Assembly (NCBI GenBank): GCA_030867875.1
Contig: JAOWCC010000577.1
Location: 93,911,740-93,975,739 of the forward strand
Reading direction: 5' to 3'
From: Actinernus sp. WN-2022
Taxonomy: Eukaryota; Cnidaria; Anthozoa; Actiniaria; Actinernidae
Length of the DNA: 64,000 nt
Each line of letters opens with the position of its first letter. Position 1 is the first letter of the stretch. The notes beneath the pieces are model-generated. The model made no database searches. It had not been told where the DNA came from and saw only the letters and a list, made by a program, of their open reading frames with translations. Shown piece by piece: positions 1 through 9,427 of the stretch. Both the position numbers and the translations under genes were made by a program.

Positions 1-218
1 GCTTGTCAATGGCTCATCTCGTTCCAGAGATATCAAGGTTTTTAGAATATGCAAATTATTTGATCTGTGACGTCATTAGGTGGACACAGCCGTGAGGACA
101 AATAACAAATGAAGAATATCTCTGCAAATAGTCGGTAAAAACAATTGAAGCTTTGCACACGTATGGTACTAGGGAAAACGGACATCATTATGCAAATTAG
201 GATGTTACCACAGGGACC
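1..218. repeat. Dispersed repeat, copy 1 of 2
   Basis: This stretch is clearly related to 16105-16320 in the same orientation. Both share the order of short blocks: a CTCATCTCGTT block, AATATGCAAAT, TGACGTCA, GAAGAATATCTCTGCAAAT and a TATGCAAATTA-type block. No ORF is present. It could be a non-autonomous transposon or the edge of a larger repeat that continues off the window. Confidence 0.7.
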
Positions 219-460
219 GCGGAAGGGGTGGGTAGGTCGGGCTATAGCCCTACCACTTTTTTCGGGAAATGTTACAAAAACAAACTTCTAAAGTAAAGCC
301 TCATGTCGTTGAGTGTGTGTGCCGGTTAAAATAAAGCAATGTAGTTATGACATGAAATCATGTTTGCCGCGTAGCACTAGTAAGTTTAAAGAATGTGATG
401 TAAATTGGTAAGCTGTAGTGCTAAGTGTGCACGCCCTACGAGGGAAAGAGAAAAAATCTC

Positions 461-534
461 TGACCCAAGTGGGACTCGAACCCAACGACCTCCAGGTTGC
501 ATGTCTGGCGCTCTACCAACTGAGCTATCAAGTC
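461..534 (-). tRNA. tRNA-like gene, array copy 1
   Basis: On the minus strand a cloverleaf folds: acceptor GACTTGA pairs with TTGGGTC (three wobble pairs) plus discriminator A; D-arm GCTC/GAGC with the A-box TAGCTCAGTTGGTAGAGC; a T-loop TTCGAGT with the B-box. The anticodon stem is CCAG/CTGG with an A-C mismatch next to the loop CATGCAA. The nominal anticodon is TGC (Ala type), but position 33 is A instead of the conserved U, and a shifted reading would give GCA. A T6 run (plus 451-456) lies just downstream, a good Pol III terminator. Function as a real tRNA is uncertain; a tRNA-derived element is equally possible. Confidence 0.7.
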
Positions 535-716
535 AGATGAGAGCGATCGTGGGTATTGATGCGTTTTATGGGGTCACGGCGATTATATATGTATATGTAG
601 TTATGACATGAAATCATGTTTGCCGCGTAGCACTAGTAAGTTTAAAGAATGTGATGTAAATTGGTAAGCTGTAGTGCTAAGTGTGCACGCCCTACGAGGG
701 AAAGAGAAAAAATATC

Positions 717-790
717 TGACCCAAGTGGGACTCGAACCCAACGACCTCCAGGTTGCATGTCTGGCGCTCTACCAACTGAGCTATCAAGTC
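717..790 (-). tRNA. tRNA-like gene, array copy 2
   Basis: Same 74 nt sequence as copy 1, with the same A33 and TGC at the anticodon position. One base differs in the downstream spacer (TATC for TCTC on the plus strand), and a T6 terminator remains on the minus strand. Confidence 0.7.
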
Positions 791-978
791 AGATGAGAGC
801 GATCGTGGGTATTGATGCGTTTTATGGGGTCACGGCGATTATATATGTATATGTAGTTATGACATGAAATCATGTTTGCCGCGTAGCACTAGTAAAATAA
901 GTTTAAAGAATGTGATGTAAATTGGTAAGCTGTAGTGCTAAGTGTGCACGCCCTACGAGGGAAAGAGAAAAAAATCTC

Positions 979-1052
979 TGACCCAAGTGGGACTCGAACT
1001 CAACGACCTCCAGGTTGCATGTCTGGCGCTCTACCAACTGAGCTATCAAGTC
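979..1052 (-). tRNA. tRNA-like gene, array copy 3 (T-stem change)
   Basis: Identical to the other copies except at plus position 1000, where T replaces C. This changes G to A in the T stem, giving TTGAG opposite CCCAC and weakening the stem and B-box. The downstream T run is T7. Probably the least stable of the folded copies. Confidence 0.65.
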
Positions 1053-1234
1053 AGATGAGAGCGATCGTGGGTATTGATGCGTTTTATGGGGTCACGGCGA
1101 TTATATATGTATATGTAGTTATGACATGAAATCATGTTTGCCGCGTAGCACTAGTAAGTTTAAAGAATGTGATGTAAATTGGTAAGCTGTAGTGCTAAGT
1201 GTGCACGCCCTACGAGGGAAAGAGAAAAAATCTC

Positions 1235-1308
1235 TGACCCAAGTGGGACTCGAACCCAACGACCTCCAGGTTGCATGTCTGGCGCTCTACCAACTGAGCT
1301 ATCAAGTC
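1235..1308 (-). tRNA. tRNA-like gene, array copy 4
   Basis: Same 74 nt tRNA-like sequence as copy 1, with intact A- and B-boxes and a T6 terminator immediately downstream on the minus strand. Confidence 0.7.
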
Positions 1309-1490
1309 AGATGAGAGCGATCGTGGGTATTGATGCGTTTTATGGGGTCACGGCGATTATATATGTATATGTAGTTATGACATGAAATCATGTTTGCCGC
1401 GTAGCACTAGTAAGTTTAAAGAATGTGATGTAAATTGGTAAGCTGTAGTGCTAAGTGTGCACGCCCTACGAGGGAAAGAGAAAAAATCTC

Positions 1491-1564
1491 TGACCCAAGT
1501 GGGACTCGAACCCAACGACCTCCAGGTTGCATGTCTGGCGCTCTACCAACTGAGCTATCAAGTC
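1491..1564 (-). tRNA. tRNA-like gene, array copy 5
   Basis: Same 74 nt tRNA-like sequence as copy 1, with intact A- and B-boxes and a T6 terminator immediately downstream on the minus strand. Confidence 0.7.
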
Positions 1565-1751
1565 AGATGAGAGCGATCGTGGGTATTGATGCGTTTTATG
1601 GGGTCACGGCGATTATATATGTATATGTAGTTATGACATGAAATCATGTTTGCCGCGTAGCACTAGTAAAATAAGTTTAAAGAATGTAATATAAAGTGGT
1701 AAGCTGTAGTGCTAAGTGTGCACGCCCTACGAGGGAAAGAGAACAAATCTC

Positions 1752-1825
1752 TGACCCAAGTGGGACTCGAACCCAACGACCTCCAGGTTGCATGTCTGGC
1801 GCTCTACCAACTGAGCTATCAAGTC
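1752..1825 (-). tRNA. tRNA-like gene, array copy 6 (terminator lost)
   Basis: The 74 nt body is intact, but the downstream T run is interrupted (TTTGTT on the minus strand), so the Pol III terminator seen in the other five copies is gone. The 5' flank also differs (GGATG for AGATG on the plus strand) and the unit has other changes, so this is the oldest or most diverged unit. Confidence 0.65.
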
Positions 1826-1935
1826 GGATGAGAGCGATCGTGATGAGAGCGATATTGATGCGTTTTATGGGGTCACGGCGATTATATATGTATATGTAGT
1901 TATGACATGAAATCATGTTTGCCGCGTAGCACTAG

Positions 1936-2425
1936 ATATATTTAAGTAATTATTAGCGCATTGTTTCTCGAAAATGGGCAAACTTACACGCTTTATAATT
2001 CTTACAGGCATTTCTTTTTACAAATACTGCTGGGGGCTGGTTATGAGCTACTGGAAACTTTTCGCTTCCCATGTGCTCGTCTTGAACTTACAGACAATTG
2101 AATTGTGACACACATCTGAGTGTTTTCGATTTCGTGCTTCAAAACAATCTAAAATGTCACGACATATAACAGTTTTTTTCAAAGTATACCGTGTAAATTG
2201 AATATTTTATAGAAACAAGTCGAGCCAAATTAGATTGTTTAATTTAAGACTTTCAATCAGTTCGTCACGGCATCGAATGACTTTGTTCGACGCAATGACA
2301 ACCGGAAAAGAAACTTTGGAAGCTTTAAAGGAAATAGGTCTTATTGGTGGCTGGTGCCTCATTTTAGCAGGATAGTCTAGAGTTGCGGCGATTCTAAATC
2401 CTGAACGCAAATCACAAAACTATAA
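1936..2425. other. Intergenic stretch, no gene seen
   Basis: AT-rich unique sequence between the tRNA-like array and the truncated LINE. Short ORFs here show no recognisable motif or composition. It ends where LINE reverse-transcriptase coding begins, so it is the pre-insertion flank of that element. Confidence 0.5.
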
Positions 2426-3306
2426 ACTCTAGAAAATTCCAAAGGTCGTTCCAGATCATCATGCTTATTTGCAGATGATACTAATTTAACTTTTAGTGGT
2501 AAATGCGTCAACGAAATTGAGCATTCAGCTAATACAGATTTAGATAGTTTAAATAATTGGCTCGCAGCAAATAAATTAAGCCTCAATATGACTAAAACTG
2601 AATATATGTTGATTGCCTCTCGTCACAAACTTGACGCTTTAATCCAGTCTCCAAACATTCAAATCAAGAATAATAAAGTCAAACGAGTCGTTATTAGCAA
2701 AGTAGTAGGGGTCCAAATTGACGACAAATTAAAATGGGATGAACATATTAAATTTATCTCAAAAATGATTACTTCTAGTATTGGTGCCCTAAAGAGAGTA
2801 AGACCTTTCGTGCCCTTCGAGACCTTGCAAATTATATATAATTCACTTATACAATCTCATCTCGATTACTGTTGTGAGGTCTGGGACACGTTCGGGAAAA
2901 CTTTGTCCGACGAACTTCAAGTTTTGCAAAATAGGGCAGCTAGGGTTATCTTAAGAGCTGATTATAATACAAGTTCTCAAAATGCACTAGAATTGCTCTA
3001 TTGGGAAACTCTTATTGAGAGAAGAGTGAAACGTAAAGCAACCTTAATGTTCAAAATTATGAATAATCTCGCTCCAACCTCTCTTCAAAAATGTTTACTA
3101 CAGTAAACCAAACAACTCATTATAATCTTCGAAATCCCAATATGAAGCTTTTCATACCACGCCCTAATACTGAATACTTTAAAAAAAGTTTCAGTTATGA
3201 CGGAACTAAGATATGGAATAACCTACCAAATGAAATTCAACAAAGTTCTTCCTTAGTGAGTTTTAAAAATAAATTGAAAGGTATTACTCAGTCCTCAACT
3301 GACTAG
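2426..3306 (+). pseudogene. LINE reverse transcriptase, C-terminal half, frameshifted
   Basis: The reading frame is open from 2426 without a start codon. The catalytic box FADDTNL is at 2468-2488, followed by the LNNWLAANKLSLN and KTEYM segments that follow the palm in LINE RTs, then LGVQIDD-type and YCCEVW motifs. The frame ends at 3106. The last conserved block, with KSFSYDGTKIWNNLP, continues in another frame from about 3091 to 3306, so there is a frameshift near 3095. The endonuclease domain and RT palm upstream of FADD are missing. The product would be inactive. Confidence 0.85.
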
Positions 3307-3632
3307 AGTCACTAATGATGCCTTAAAGTATTTTTTAGATTATTATTATTATTATTATTTTATTTTATTTTATTATTTTAGATTATTCTTAGATTATTAG
3401 TATTATTATACATTAGTACATAAATGTATATTGATTGTTAATATATGACTCCAGTAGATATATAGATATAGATATATTAGTTAGACGCTTAATATAGTAC
3501 AGTTTAATATCTTTAATTACTTGTTATGAGAATTATTTGTATTTTTACTTAGTGTATTATACACGGCTTTCATGGAAATCAGTGTAAAATTGTTGAAATC
3601 TCCGTGTTTAAATAAAGTTGAATTGAATTGAA
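2426..3632 (+). mobile_element. 5'-truncated non-LTR retrotransposon (CR1/L2-like LINE)
   Basis: The element starts inside the reverse transcriptase, near the FADD box, and runs through the C-terminal RT/thumb region, a 3' UTR with ATT-rich runs, and an end made of TTGAA repeats (AATAAAGTTGAATTGAATTGAA-like, 3611-3632). Loss of the 5' part and a short tandem-repeat tail instead of poly(A) are typical of CR1/L2-clade insertions. The same RT C-terminal pattern recurs at 23360-24000 and 59190-59340 with different tails, so several LINE families are present. Confidence 0.85.
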
Positions 3633-3706
3633 GTTGAGTTTTGACGTGATGTGACATAACAGCGTGATTTTCCAGTCTTTGAATTATCAACAATCACGTG
3701 TTACGC
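3633..3706 (+). repeat. Short dispersed repeat, copy 1 of 2
   Basis: Begins GTTGAGTTTTGACGTG and matches 31075-31148 in the same orientation over about 74 bp, both ending near CACGTGTTACG or ATGTGTTACG. It abuts the 3' end of the LINE, so it was either the target site or a downstream repeat. The following 260 bp (to about 3966) holds no gene. Confidence 0.65.
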
Positions 3707-3966
3707 GTGCGCATTACCGTGGCAAGCCGTCAAAGTCATTACGTACAAAAGCCTATATATCAATTACGGGTGACTTGACTTCCGCGTAGCTCGCATTACT
3801 CAATCGAAAATCCACGGTTTTGGGAGCTATTTTGCCTTCTTTAGCGAATAAAACAATTCATAACTTGTTCTTACCCTCGAATCTAAGTTAAGTAACATCT
3901 AACCTGCGACTGGAAACAGTTTGGAGTGTGTGTTAAGATTTCGACGTGGGAAAATTGCATTTTCTG

Positions 3967-4262
3967 ACGACCTTGGAGTGAATTTTTACAAGGAGTTACT
4001 GGTTTAGGAACCACCAAGCAGAGAAAAACTGGGTTTCGATTGAATACGCATGCTTGAACTGAATTCTTAGCTTCGGATTGAAATAGTACGGCTATTTAAG
4101 TCTGAGTATCGGGCACCAGACGCCGGAGTCGACGGTAGCGTTGTCGTTCGACAACAAGTCCGATGAACCTCCAGGACGCAGCACCTGCGCAAGCTTTGGA
4201 TAGTAAGACGATGTGGGGGGTACTGTGCCAGCCAACATAGCGTCATAATGTCGGCCAACTGA
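3967..4262 (-). pseudogene. DIRS-type tyrosine recombinase, C-terminal fragment
   Basis: Read on the minus strand across two frames, the fragment shows a GSQLADIMT segment, a CWLAQ/VGWHS-like segment, then a SSYYPKLAQVLRPGG segment and a SDLLSNDN tail. This is the C-terminal pattern of DIRS-family tyrosine recombinases: the last conserved His/Trp followed by the catalytic Tyr in a YY-K-LA context. At least one frameshift separates the blocks. The same tail is at 23174-23359 plus 24001-24126. It lies downstream, in minus-strand sense, of the RT fragment at 4357-4890, with the intervening RNase H and recombinase core deleted. Confidence 0.7.
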
Positions 4263-4356
4263 CTCCCTGACAAGGCTAGAATAATAGCAGTAGTAATGTG
4301 ATATGGGCGCAGGCAAGGTCGAATTGATCCAGATAAGGTGGGGATGAAACTCTACG

Positions 4357-4890
4357 AGACTGGAAGGCGTATCTGCGAGGCGTGGCGATCGTCGATGTAT
4401 AAAGAACACGGGATGCCAATGGACCGCAAACAGTGGGAAGCTATAATAGGCCAGTGGTATGATAAACAAACGCCGAGAGTTTCCACCCAAACGGAATGGT
4501 ATTACTTGTGAAGAACCAGCCATTCCACTCAAACCCAAAGAACGTTTTGCTAGAATGTTAGAGGAGGACATTGGTCGAAACCGGATTTATCATCGCAGAC
4601 AGTTTGGTAAGAGTCTCGCTCTACGTAAAGGGGTAAATCACGCAGGTGGTTAAGAGAGAACGGCCATAAGTTCAAGAAATGATTGTCGTTATAGTGAGGG
4701 GCATGACAAGGTGCGGAGGTTCGACTTCATCTACCTTACCCCACACTGAGATAGCACCAGAGACGAGGCGTCGAAGAATGGTGTCCAAACGGAGCGCAGG
4801 AACTATAATTGTAGAATACACGCCGAGGTGGTATACAGAGGAGTTAAAATGCTCACCCCGCAAGTTTTCGTTGAAATGCCTAAAATAGTG
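4357..4890 (-). pseudogene. DIRS-type reverse transcriptase fragment
   Basis: On the minus strand, the early RT block (EPPHLVMPLT, about 4685-4720) is followed by a degraded section, and the palm core reads SIGIPCSLYIDDRHASQIRL in one frame at about 4360-4425. The YIDD catalytic box is intact here. Shortly after, homology to the second copy (45570-46110) stops and the recombinase tail begins, which indicates an internal deletion. Frames shift between blocks, so no RT is made. Known for the family: DIRS elements combine RT/RNase H with a tyrosine recombinase instead of an integrase. Confidence 0.72.
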
Positions 4891-5190
4891 CTGTATCTAG
4901 ACTTTATTAACTAACCAATCGAATACAATTAAATACAAAATCCAATCTATAAGACGCAAGGGTTATAACCAATAGGGAAACATATATAACCGATCTTCGT
5001 ACGTCAAGCAAAAATATGTTGGATCAAATAAACCCTAAATATACTGCAGTCTATGAGACAAACAAGTAGTAAATACTAAAGACGAACTAAACGTTAACCT
5101 CAACGTAACTGACTCCATGCTAGGAAAAACTGAAAATTGTGAACAATGACATAACAGACAGTCAACGGGTAAGGAATAGCAGACATGGAA

Positions 5191-5470
5191 GTAGACCTAA
5201 AGGGATGGGTAAAACACTCCACAAATCCGAATTTATGAGTCAAAGCACATATAAGCTAACGTATTCCTGGCTATATATGAAAGCCGCAACCGTGCACAAT
5301 ATCTGGAGCCGACCTATGGGGTTAGGAAAGCACTGCACAAATCCGACTTTGTGAAGCGAAGCACGTATAAACCAACATATTCGTGGCTATAAAGCCCGAA
5401 AACGTGCACAAACTTGAGAGCCGGCCTAAGGGGATGGGAAAGCACACCACAAATCCGAATTTTAGAGGCA
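5191..5470. repeat. Tandem ~115-120 bp repeats in the DIRS-like leader
   Basis: About 2.4 units of 113-120 bp, each with a GGGATGGG(T)AAAACACTCC-like block, CACAAATCCGA, GCACRTATAA, TATTCSTGGCTAT and CGTGCACAA. The same array is at 47907-48175 in the second copy, so it is an intrinsic part of this element and not a local duplication. Confidence 0.8.
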
Positions 5471-5686
5471 TGCGTTAATTTCTCCACTTCGGTTTCTAAA
5501 AATCCTAAACATTTTGCGCGCTTTCACTAAATACCAAACTTTTTGGTGGAAATCGCATGTTTATTTCTGAAATACAGGAAAGATAGATTTACTTATATAG
5601 CGCTCTCAAATTTACATTGTTAGTTTGGGATATTTATAGATCTTAACTACATGCTATCGTAAACAAACGTTGCTGTTAAATGAGCT

Positions 5687-7044
5687 ACTTCCATAGGCGG
5701 GTTTATGATTAGTTTAAATAATTGATGATCGGACATATGGCACTTGTGATTAATTTCTTTGCGTTAAAATGTTCAAGGGTACGGAAGAAAGAATTTCTTA
5801 TTGTATCATATGTGTTCCCCCGTTTCCCACCCACACCACCACTGTGTACATGAGTGTAGACCTATGTTGTTGTATACAGCTATTTCAATTAATGTTGTCT
5901 GGGAGGAATTTTTAACATGTCGGACGGCTGAACACAGGCTAAAAATGGATAAATAACCCGTAAGCTAAATCGACTAAGTCGTCTATAACTCGTAATCATA
6001 ATTCATTTCGGTCTGGAAATACCCTAATGCCCTATTTCCCTATCTCCCAGACAACATTAATTGCAATAGCTGTATATTGCGAACATTACGTATCATTTCA
6101 CAATTGACTTTCTCAAATTGAAACCCTCATAAATAAACTTGGTCAGTGCAATTCTGTGTTTTATCACTTTTACTTGCTCTAGGTAATTTTCAAGCTCGTA
6201 CTTTTGAAGCGCCTAAAGATTCTGAATTATTTTTTGAAAGGGGTTTTTTCTATCATCATTAAATAAGTTACTTTCCCATTTCTGCAATTCAGTCTTGTAG
6301 TTGTCTTCTTATTTGGTTTGAAAAACGTCGATTGTTTGATTCATTTAGAATTTCATTTTGCTGTAACCATGTAAATCCAAAGCCTAAACTGTGGATTTTA
6401 GCTCTTGATTTTTTCGGTCCAAAAAATTGGTTTGAGAGTCATCTCACGCTGGTCTAAGTAAACGATCTTTGAATGATATGATTAGTTGTCTTTGTTTACC
6501 AGCACCATCCAATATTTGATACTTCTGTTAGTTGAATATAGTTGTAAGGGTTTAATATATAATTTTAAGGGTTTGTATGAGATTTTTAACGAGTATTTGG
6601 TTGTATCCGTTAGGCCAGAAATACTGAAATAAAATCAATAAAAACTTAGCTGAAGTCTTATAGAACTGAACTACCTGAACACCACGAAAGCATTCGCTTG
6701 AAATTCGGGGGAAATGACTGTCAAAGGGCAAAAGATTAAGATAAACATTTGTACTGTATACTTACCTGTCAAGGGAAATGTGATCCGATCCGATCCAGGT
6801 TTTAATTTGTTGGTGCCGCATCATCGACTTTACAGTAGATTTCTCCGTCATGCTATTATTTATAAATATCCCATTAAAATTAACGTTTGCCTTTTCACAC
6901 TATTGACAAATAAGCCTCTGGCTTCGGCTATTTATGTATTAACTGTACAGGAGTATTTCATTAAAAGAAATTCGATACTTCTGGTACACCAGCAAGCAAA
7001 AATATCTACATTTTCGATCTGATACACAGCTTGGCGGGTCGTAT
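5687..7044. other. Intergenic, with a 31 bp inverted repeat pair
   Basis: No supportable gene. The ORF at 6714-7022 has no recognisable motif. Near-perfect inverted repeats at 5875-5905 and 6044-6074 (TACAGCTATT.CAATTAATG...TCTGGGAG against its complement) enclose about 138 bp and are flanked by TA-rich sequence. They are likely the TIRs of a ~200 bp MITE. Confidence 0.55.
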
Positions 7045-7831
7045 GACATTCCACAACAATCTTTTATTTGCAACTAGAAGCATTACAAGTTAATACAAAT
7101 ATGGGAAGACAAATAGTAACGATTCCAACAAGAATGGTACAGGCTATCTAGAATAGCCAGAGGCTAATCGAGCTTGTTTGAAATTGAATATTAACCTACG
7201 ATAAAGCGTTAGTCAACCATGCGATAAGATAAAATATCAACTACAAAATCTATGTATTAATGAAAGTTTATAAACTACTGTTCAAAGTTGTGGACTTGTC
7301 ATCTTAAAGCCATCAAAGTAATGTCACTAGCTAGTACGTATTTATCAGTCCAAGTGTGCGTTAGTCAATCATGCGATAAGATAAAATATCAACTACAAAA
7401 TCTATGTATTAAAGTTTATAAACTACTGTTCAAAGTTGTGGACTTGTCATCTTAAAACCATCAAAGTAATGTCACTAGCTAGTATTTATCAGTCCAAGTG
7501 TGCTTGAGATGAAGTGCTTGCCAAACAGTTAAGAAGCCTCTTGTTTTAAATTGAATATTAACCTACGATAACTGAAGCGTTAGTCAACCATGCGATAACA
7601 TAAAATATAAACTGCAAAATCTATGTATTAAAGTTTATAAACTAACTGTTCAAAGTTGTGGACTTGTGGTCATCTTAAAGCCATCAAAGTAATGTCACTA
7701 GCTAGTATCTCAGTATCAGTCCAAGTGTGCTTGAGATGAGGTGCTTGTGTGTACAGACTCTTTGCATGACTCCCAGAAACGCTTGCAAGCACTACTTCAG
7801 TCTCCAAAGGCAAACGTTTGTTGCAGCCGAA
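7045..7831 (-). repeat. 3' flank/UTR of the Cys-rich gene, three tandem repeats
   Basis: Three copies (about 7199-7365, 7366-7510, 7575-7735) of a 145-165 bp unit containing GCGTTAGTCAA, CATGCGATAA, AACTACAAAATCTATG, GTTCAAAGTTGTGGACTTG and CATCAAAGTAATGTCACTAG. They lie between the stop codon of the Cys-rich gene and an AATAAA on the minus strand (plus 7063-7068), so they would be in its 3' UTR if that signal is used. Confidence 0.65.
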
Positions 7832-8218
7832 TTAATACCTCATCGGTTGTGGCGGATAATAAAGCGGTGGATGTACAGCCGTCTGTTGTGTGCTCGTTGA
7901 GGTTGTGACTGCAGTAGAAGCGAACTGCTGATATGGCGGTTGCTGAACAATAATAGCTCCAGGCGGTCCGTAGCGATAGTACGGACAGCAAGCGCAACAG
8001 CAACATGCAATGATCCCTCCAACTATGCCGACAACCACTGCCACCGAAACAATGATGCCAGCGATAACTCCTCCTGTGGTTGGGCAATCGTTGCTATACG
8101 AGTAGCATTGGTTGTCCCCACAGCACCTGCCGATTATACAATCGGAGTCTTGATAACAGGCCTCAGAAAAAGTGACAAAAAGCACAAGAATCGCAACTAT
8201 CACTAGCTTTGTCGCCAT
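7832..8218 (-). CDS. Small secreted/membrane Cys- and Tyr-rich protein (CYYR1/Shisa-like)
   Basis: A 128-residue single-exon ORF. An N-terminal signal peptide (about residues 1-20, with LVIVAILVLFVTF) leads into a short Cys-rich ectodomain with CC and CYQDSDC motifs. Next come a single membrane segment (about 52-75, Gly/Ile/Val-rich), a juxtamembrane CCCCACC cluster likely to be palmitoylated, and a Pro/Tyr/Gln-rich cytoplasmic tail ending in PPQPMRY, with YPP motifs of the kind bound by WW domains. This architecture is that of CYYR1/Shisa-like single-pass proteins, which act as membrane adaptors; a specific function is not inferred. The start at 8218 is preferred over the in-frame ATG at 8266 because it begins the signal peptide directly and has a strong context (A at -3, G at +4). 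No lesions are seen, so it is probably a live host gene. Confidence 0.75.
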   Translation of the reverse strand: MATKLVIVAILVLFVTFSEACYQDSDCIIGRCCGDNQCYSYSNDCPTTGGVIAGIIVSVAVVVGIVGGIIACCCCACCPYYRYGPPGAIIVQQPPYQQFASTAVTTSTSTQQTAVHPPLYYPPQPMRY

Positions 8219-8893
8219 GTTTCGTTTCTTGTTTCCTGGAACTGAAGCACCATCAGAATGTAACACGTGATTAGTGTACTACTGTTTGATTGGCTGTTTC
8301 ACATCCCACTGAGTCAGGATCGCGTGCATCGTTTCCTTGAGCATTGGCGGTATGGGATTTTCACGCATGATAAATTCTCGGTGGGTACGTGACGTCATCA
8401 GAATTCTAAAATCTAAACTATACGATCTATAAAGCTGTTCTTTTGATATGATTTAGATATCGGTATTCTCAGTATTCTACGATACGGTGATTCGTTTTAA
8501 AGTTACAGTATTTTGAATTTTGTGACAGCCCAGCTCAGCGTGTTTCCTAAATGTCATGAAAATCCATATATTTCTGACATTTAAAATGTTAAGACTTGAT
8601 TAACCTTCAAAAGTGATAACCTAAAGTGTTTTGAAGTGAACGCTAATCATATTGATGGGAAAAACAGCTTTATTTGTAGAGTACGTTTTCGGCCGCCATC
8701 TTGGTGTACCAAAGCCGTACATCAACATGGCCGCCGCATACTAATTACACTAAATTGTTCGAATATTATTTGTCCGACAGCTCAGTTACAAAGTACTCTA
8801 TTACTCCAAAATTTCGGTCATTTCTACGTTTTTACTTGCTCTATACACAACATTTACTAATATCAGTTTTTTCCTCGAGGCATTTTTTTTGTG
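8219..8893. other. Upstream region of the Cys-rich gene
   Basis: Non-coding. It should contain the promoter of the minus-strand gene. A GATTGGC (inverted CCAAT-type) box is present near 8288-8294. No TATA box convincingly placed. The rest, up to the BEL element target site, has no recognisable feature. Confidence 0.4.
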
Positions 8894-8898
8894 ACGTC

Positions 8899-9088
8899 TG
8901 TTCCGGCCCGAAATCCGATTCCTGTGGTGGCTGATTCTTGCGTGAGGACTCGGTCGGGCAGACGAGCAAAGTGCGCTGACTTTGTTGCATGCTTGGTCGG
9001 AATGACCTGGGTACAGAGATGAATGAACCGAAACTGAATTGTCAAGTGTAGTTGAGTTGAAATAAAATACTGGACGCTGATCATAATA
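8899..9088 (+). repeat. 5' LTR of the BEL/Pao element
   Basis: Starts TGTTCCGGCC and ends ATAATA where the 3' LTR ends ATAACA. An AATAAA lies near 9061-9066, consistent with the R-region polyadenylation signal. Compared with the 3' LTR it lacks about 10 bp after the GACGAG block and 8 bp after CTTGGTCG, the latter between short TCG repeats. Confidence 0.88.
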
Positions 9089-9106
9089 TTGGTAGCAGAT
9101 CAAGGT
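9089..9106 (+). promoter_or_regulatory. Primer-binding site
   Basis: TTGGTAGCAGATCAAGGT directly after the 5' LTR; the TGG start is complementary to a tRNA CCA end. The primer tRNA is not identified. Confidence 0.65.
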
Positions 9107-9118
9107 TGGTGAATGTAT

Positions 9119-9416
9119 GGTTAAACCATAGTTAATAGAGTGGAATGGTTATGAAACCCGTAAACTTCAAAGGGGCTAACAAATGCGCTGAGATTTATGT
9201 TGGAAGGGGGCAAGACAAAAGATTGTGCAGGGTCATAGTTCATTAAGGTCCCCTGAACGACTGAACTCACACGTTTCTATTGGCTGATTGATTAACACAT
9301 TGGAATTTCTATTGTGTTTTGTGCAGGGTCACGGTTGAAAAAAGCTAACAAAGACATATAACAAAGAAAGTCGCTGGGCTTCATAACCATTCCACTCTAT
9401 TAACTATGGTTAAACC
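9119..9416. mobile_element. 298 bp foldback/MITE in the BEL leader
   Basis: Perfect 37 bp inverted repeats at 9119-9155 and 9380-9416 (outer end GGTTAAACCATAGTTAATAG) enclose 224 bp without coding. It lies between the primer-binding site and the gag start. No convincing target duplication is visible. The same outer motif, TTAAACCATAGTT, occurs at about 60319 and inverted at about 61132, so a related family is present elsewhere. Confidence 0.8.
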
Positions 9417-9427
9417 TTTTAGGCAGA

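Larger units (their letters stand above)
341..1935. repeat. Tandem array of six ~256 bp units with a tRNA-like gene in each
   Basis: Six head-to-tail units of 256-262 bp, nearly identical, each running from a TAGTTATGACATGAAATC block through a tRNA-like sequence on the minus strand to a GTATATG-rich end. Spacings between successive tRNA-like genes are 256, 262, 256, 256 and 261 bp. The 6 bp length gain in units 3 and 6 comes from an AAATAA-type insertion after the GCACTAGTA block. Unit 6 is the most diverged. The repeated 64-68 aa plus-strand ORFs in the array are antisense shadows of the tRNA-like genes. Confidence 0.93.
3967..5686 (-). mobile_element. DIRS-like retroelement, internally deleted copy
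   Basis: From about 4357 to 5686 this is colinear with the copy at 45570-49983 once three insertions are removed from the latter. The minus-strand order is leader/repeat region (5686-4891), RT fragment, then recombinase tail. The copy preserves uninterrupted versions of the three insertion sites found in the other copy: ACTATAATTG near 4801-4810, ACTAAAGACG near 5077-5086 and CTGTTAAATGAGC near 5673-5685. Homology between copies ends at AAATGAGCT (about 5686). Confidence 0.75.

Noticed and set aside
405..1899. Repeated 64-68 aa ORFs on the plus strand as a protein family
   Set aside because: They are antisense reads of the tandem tRNA-like units; identity comes from the repeat, not from protein constraint.
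2588..3106. LINE RT as an intact gene starting at ATG 2588
   Set aside because: The catalytic FADD box lies upstream in the same frame, so the ATG is internal; domain is truncated and frameshifted.
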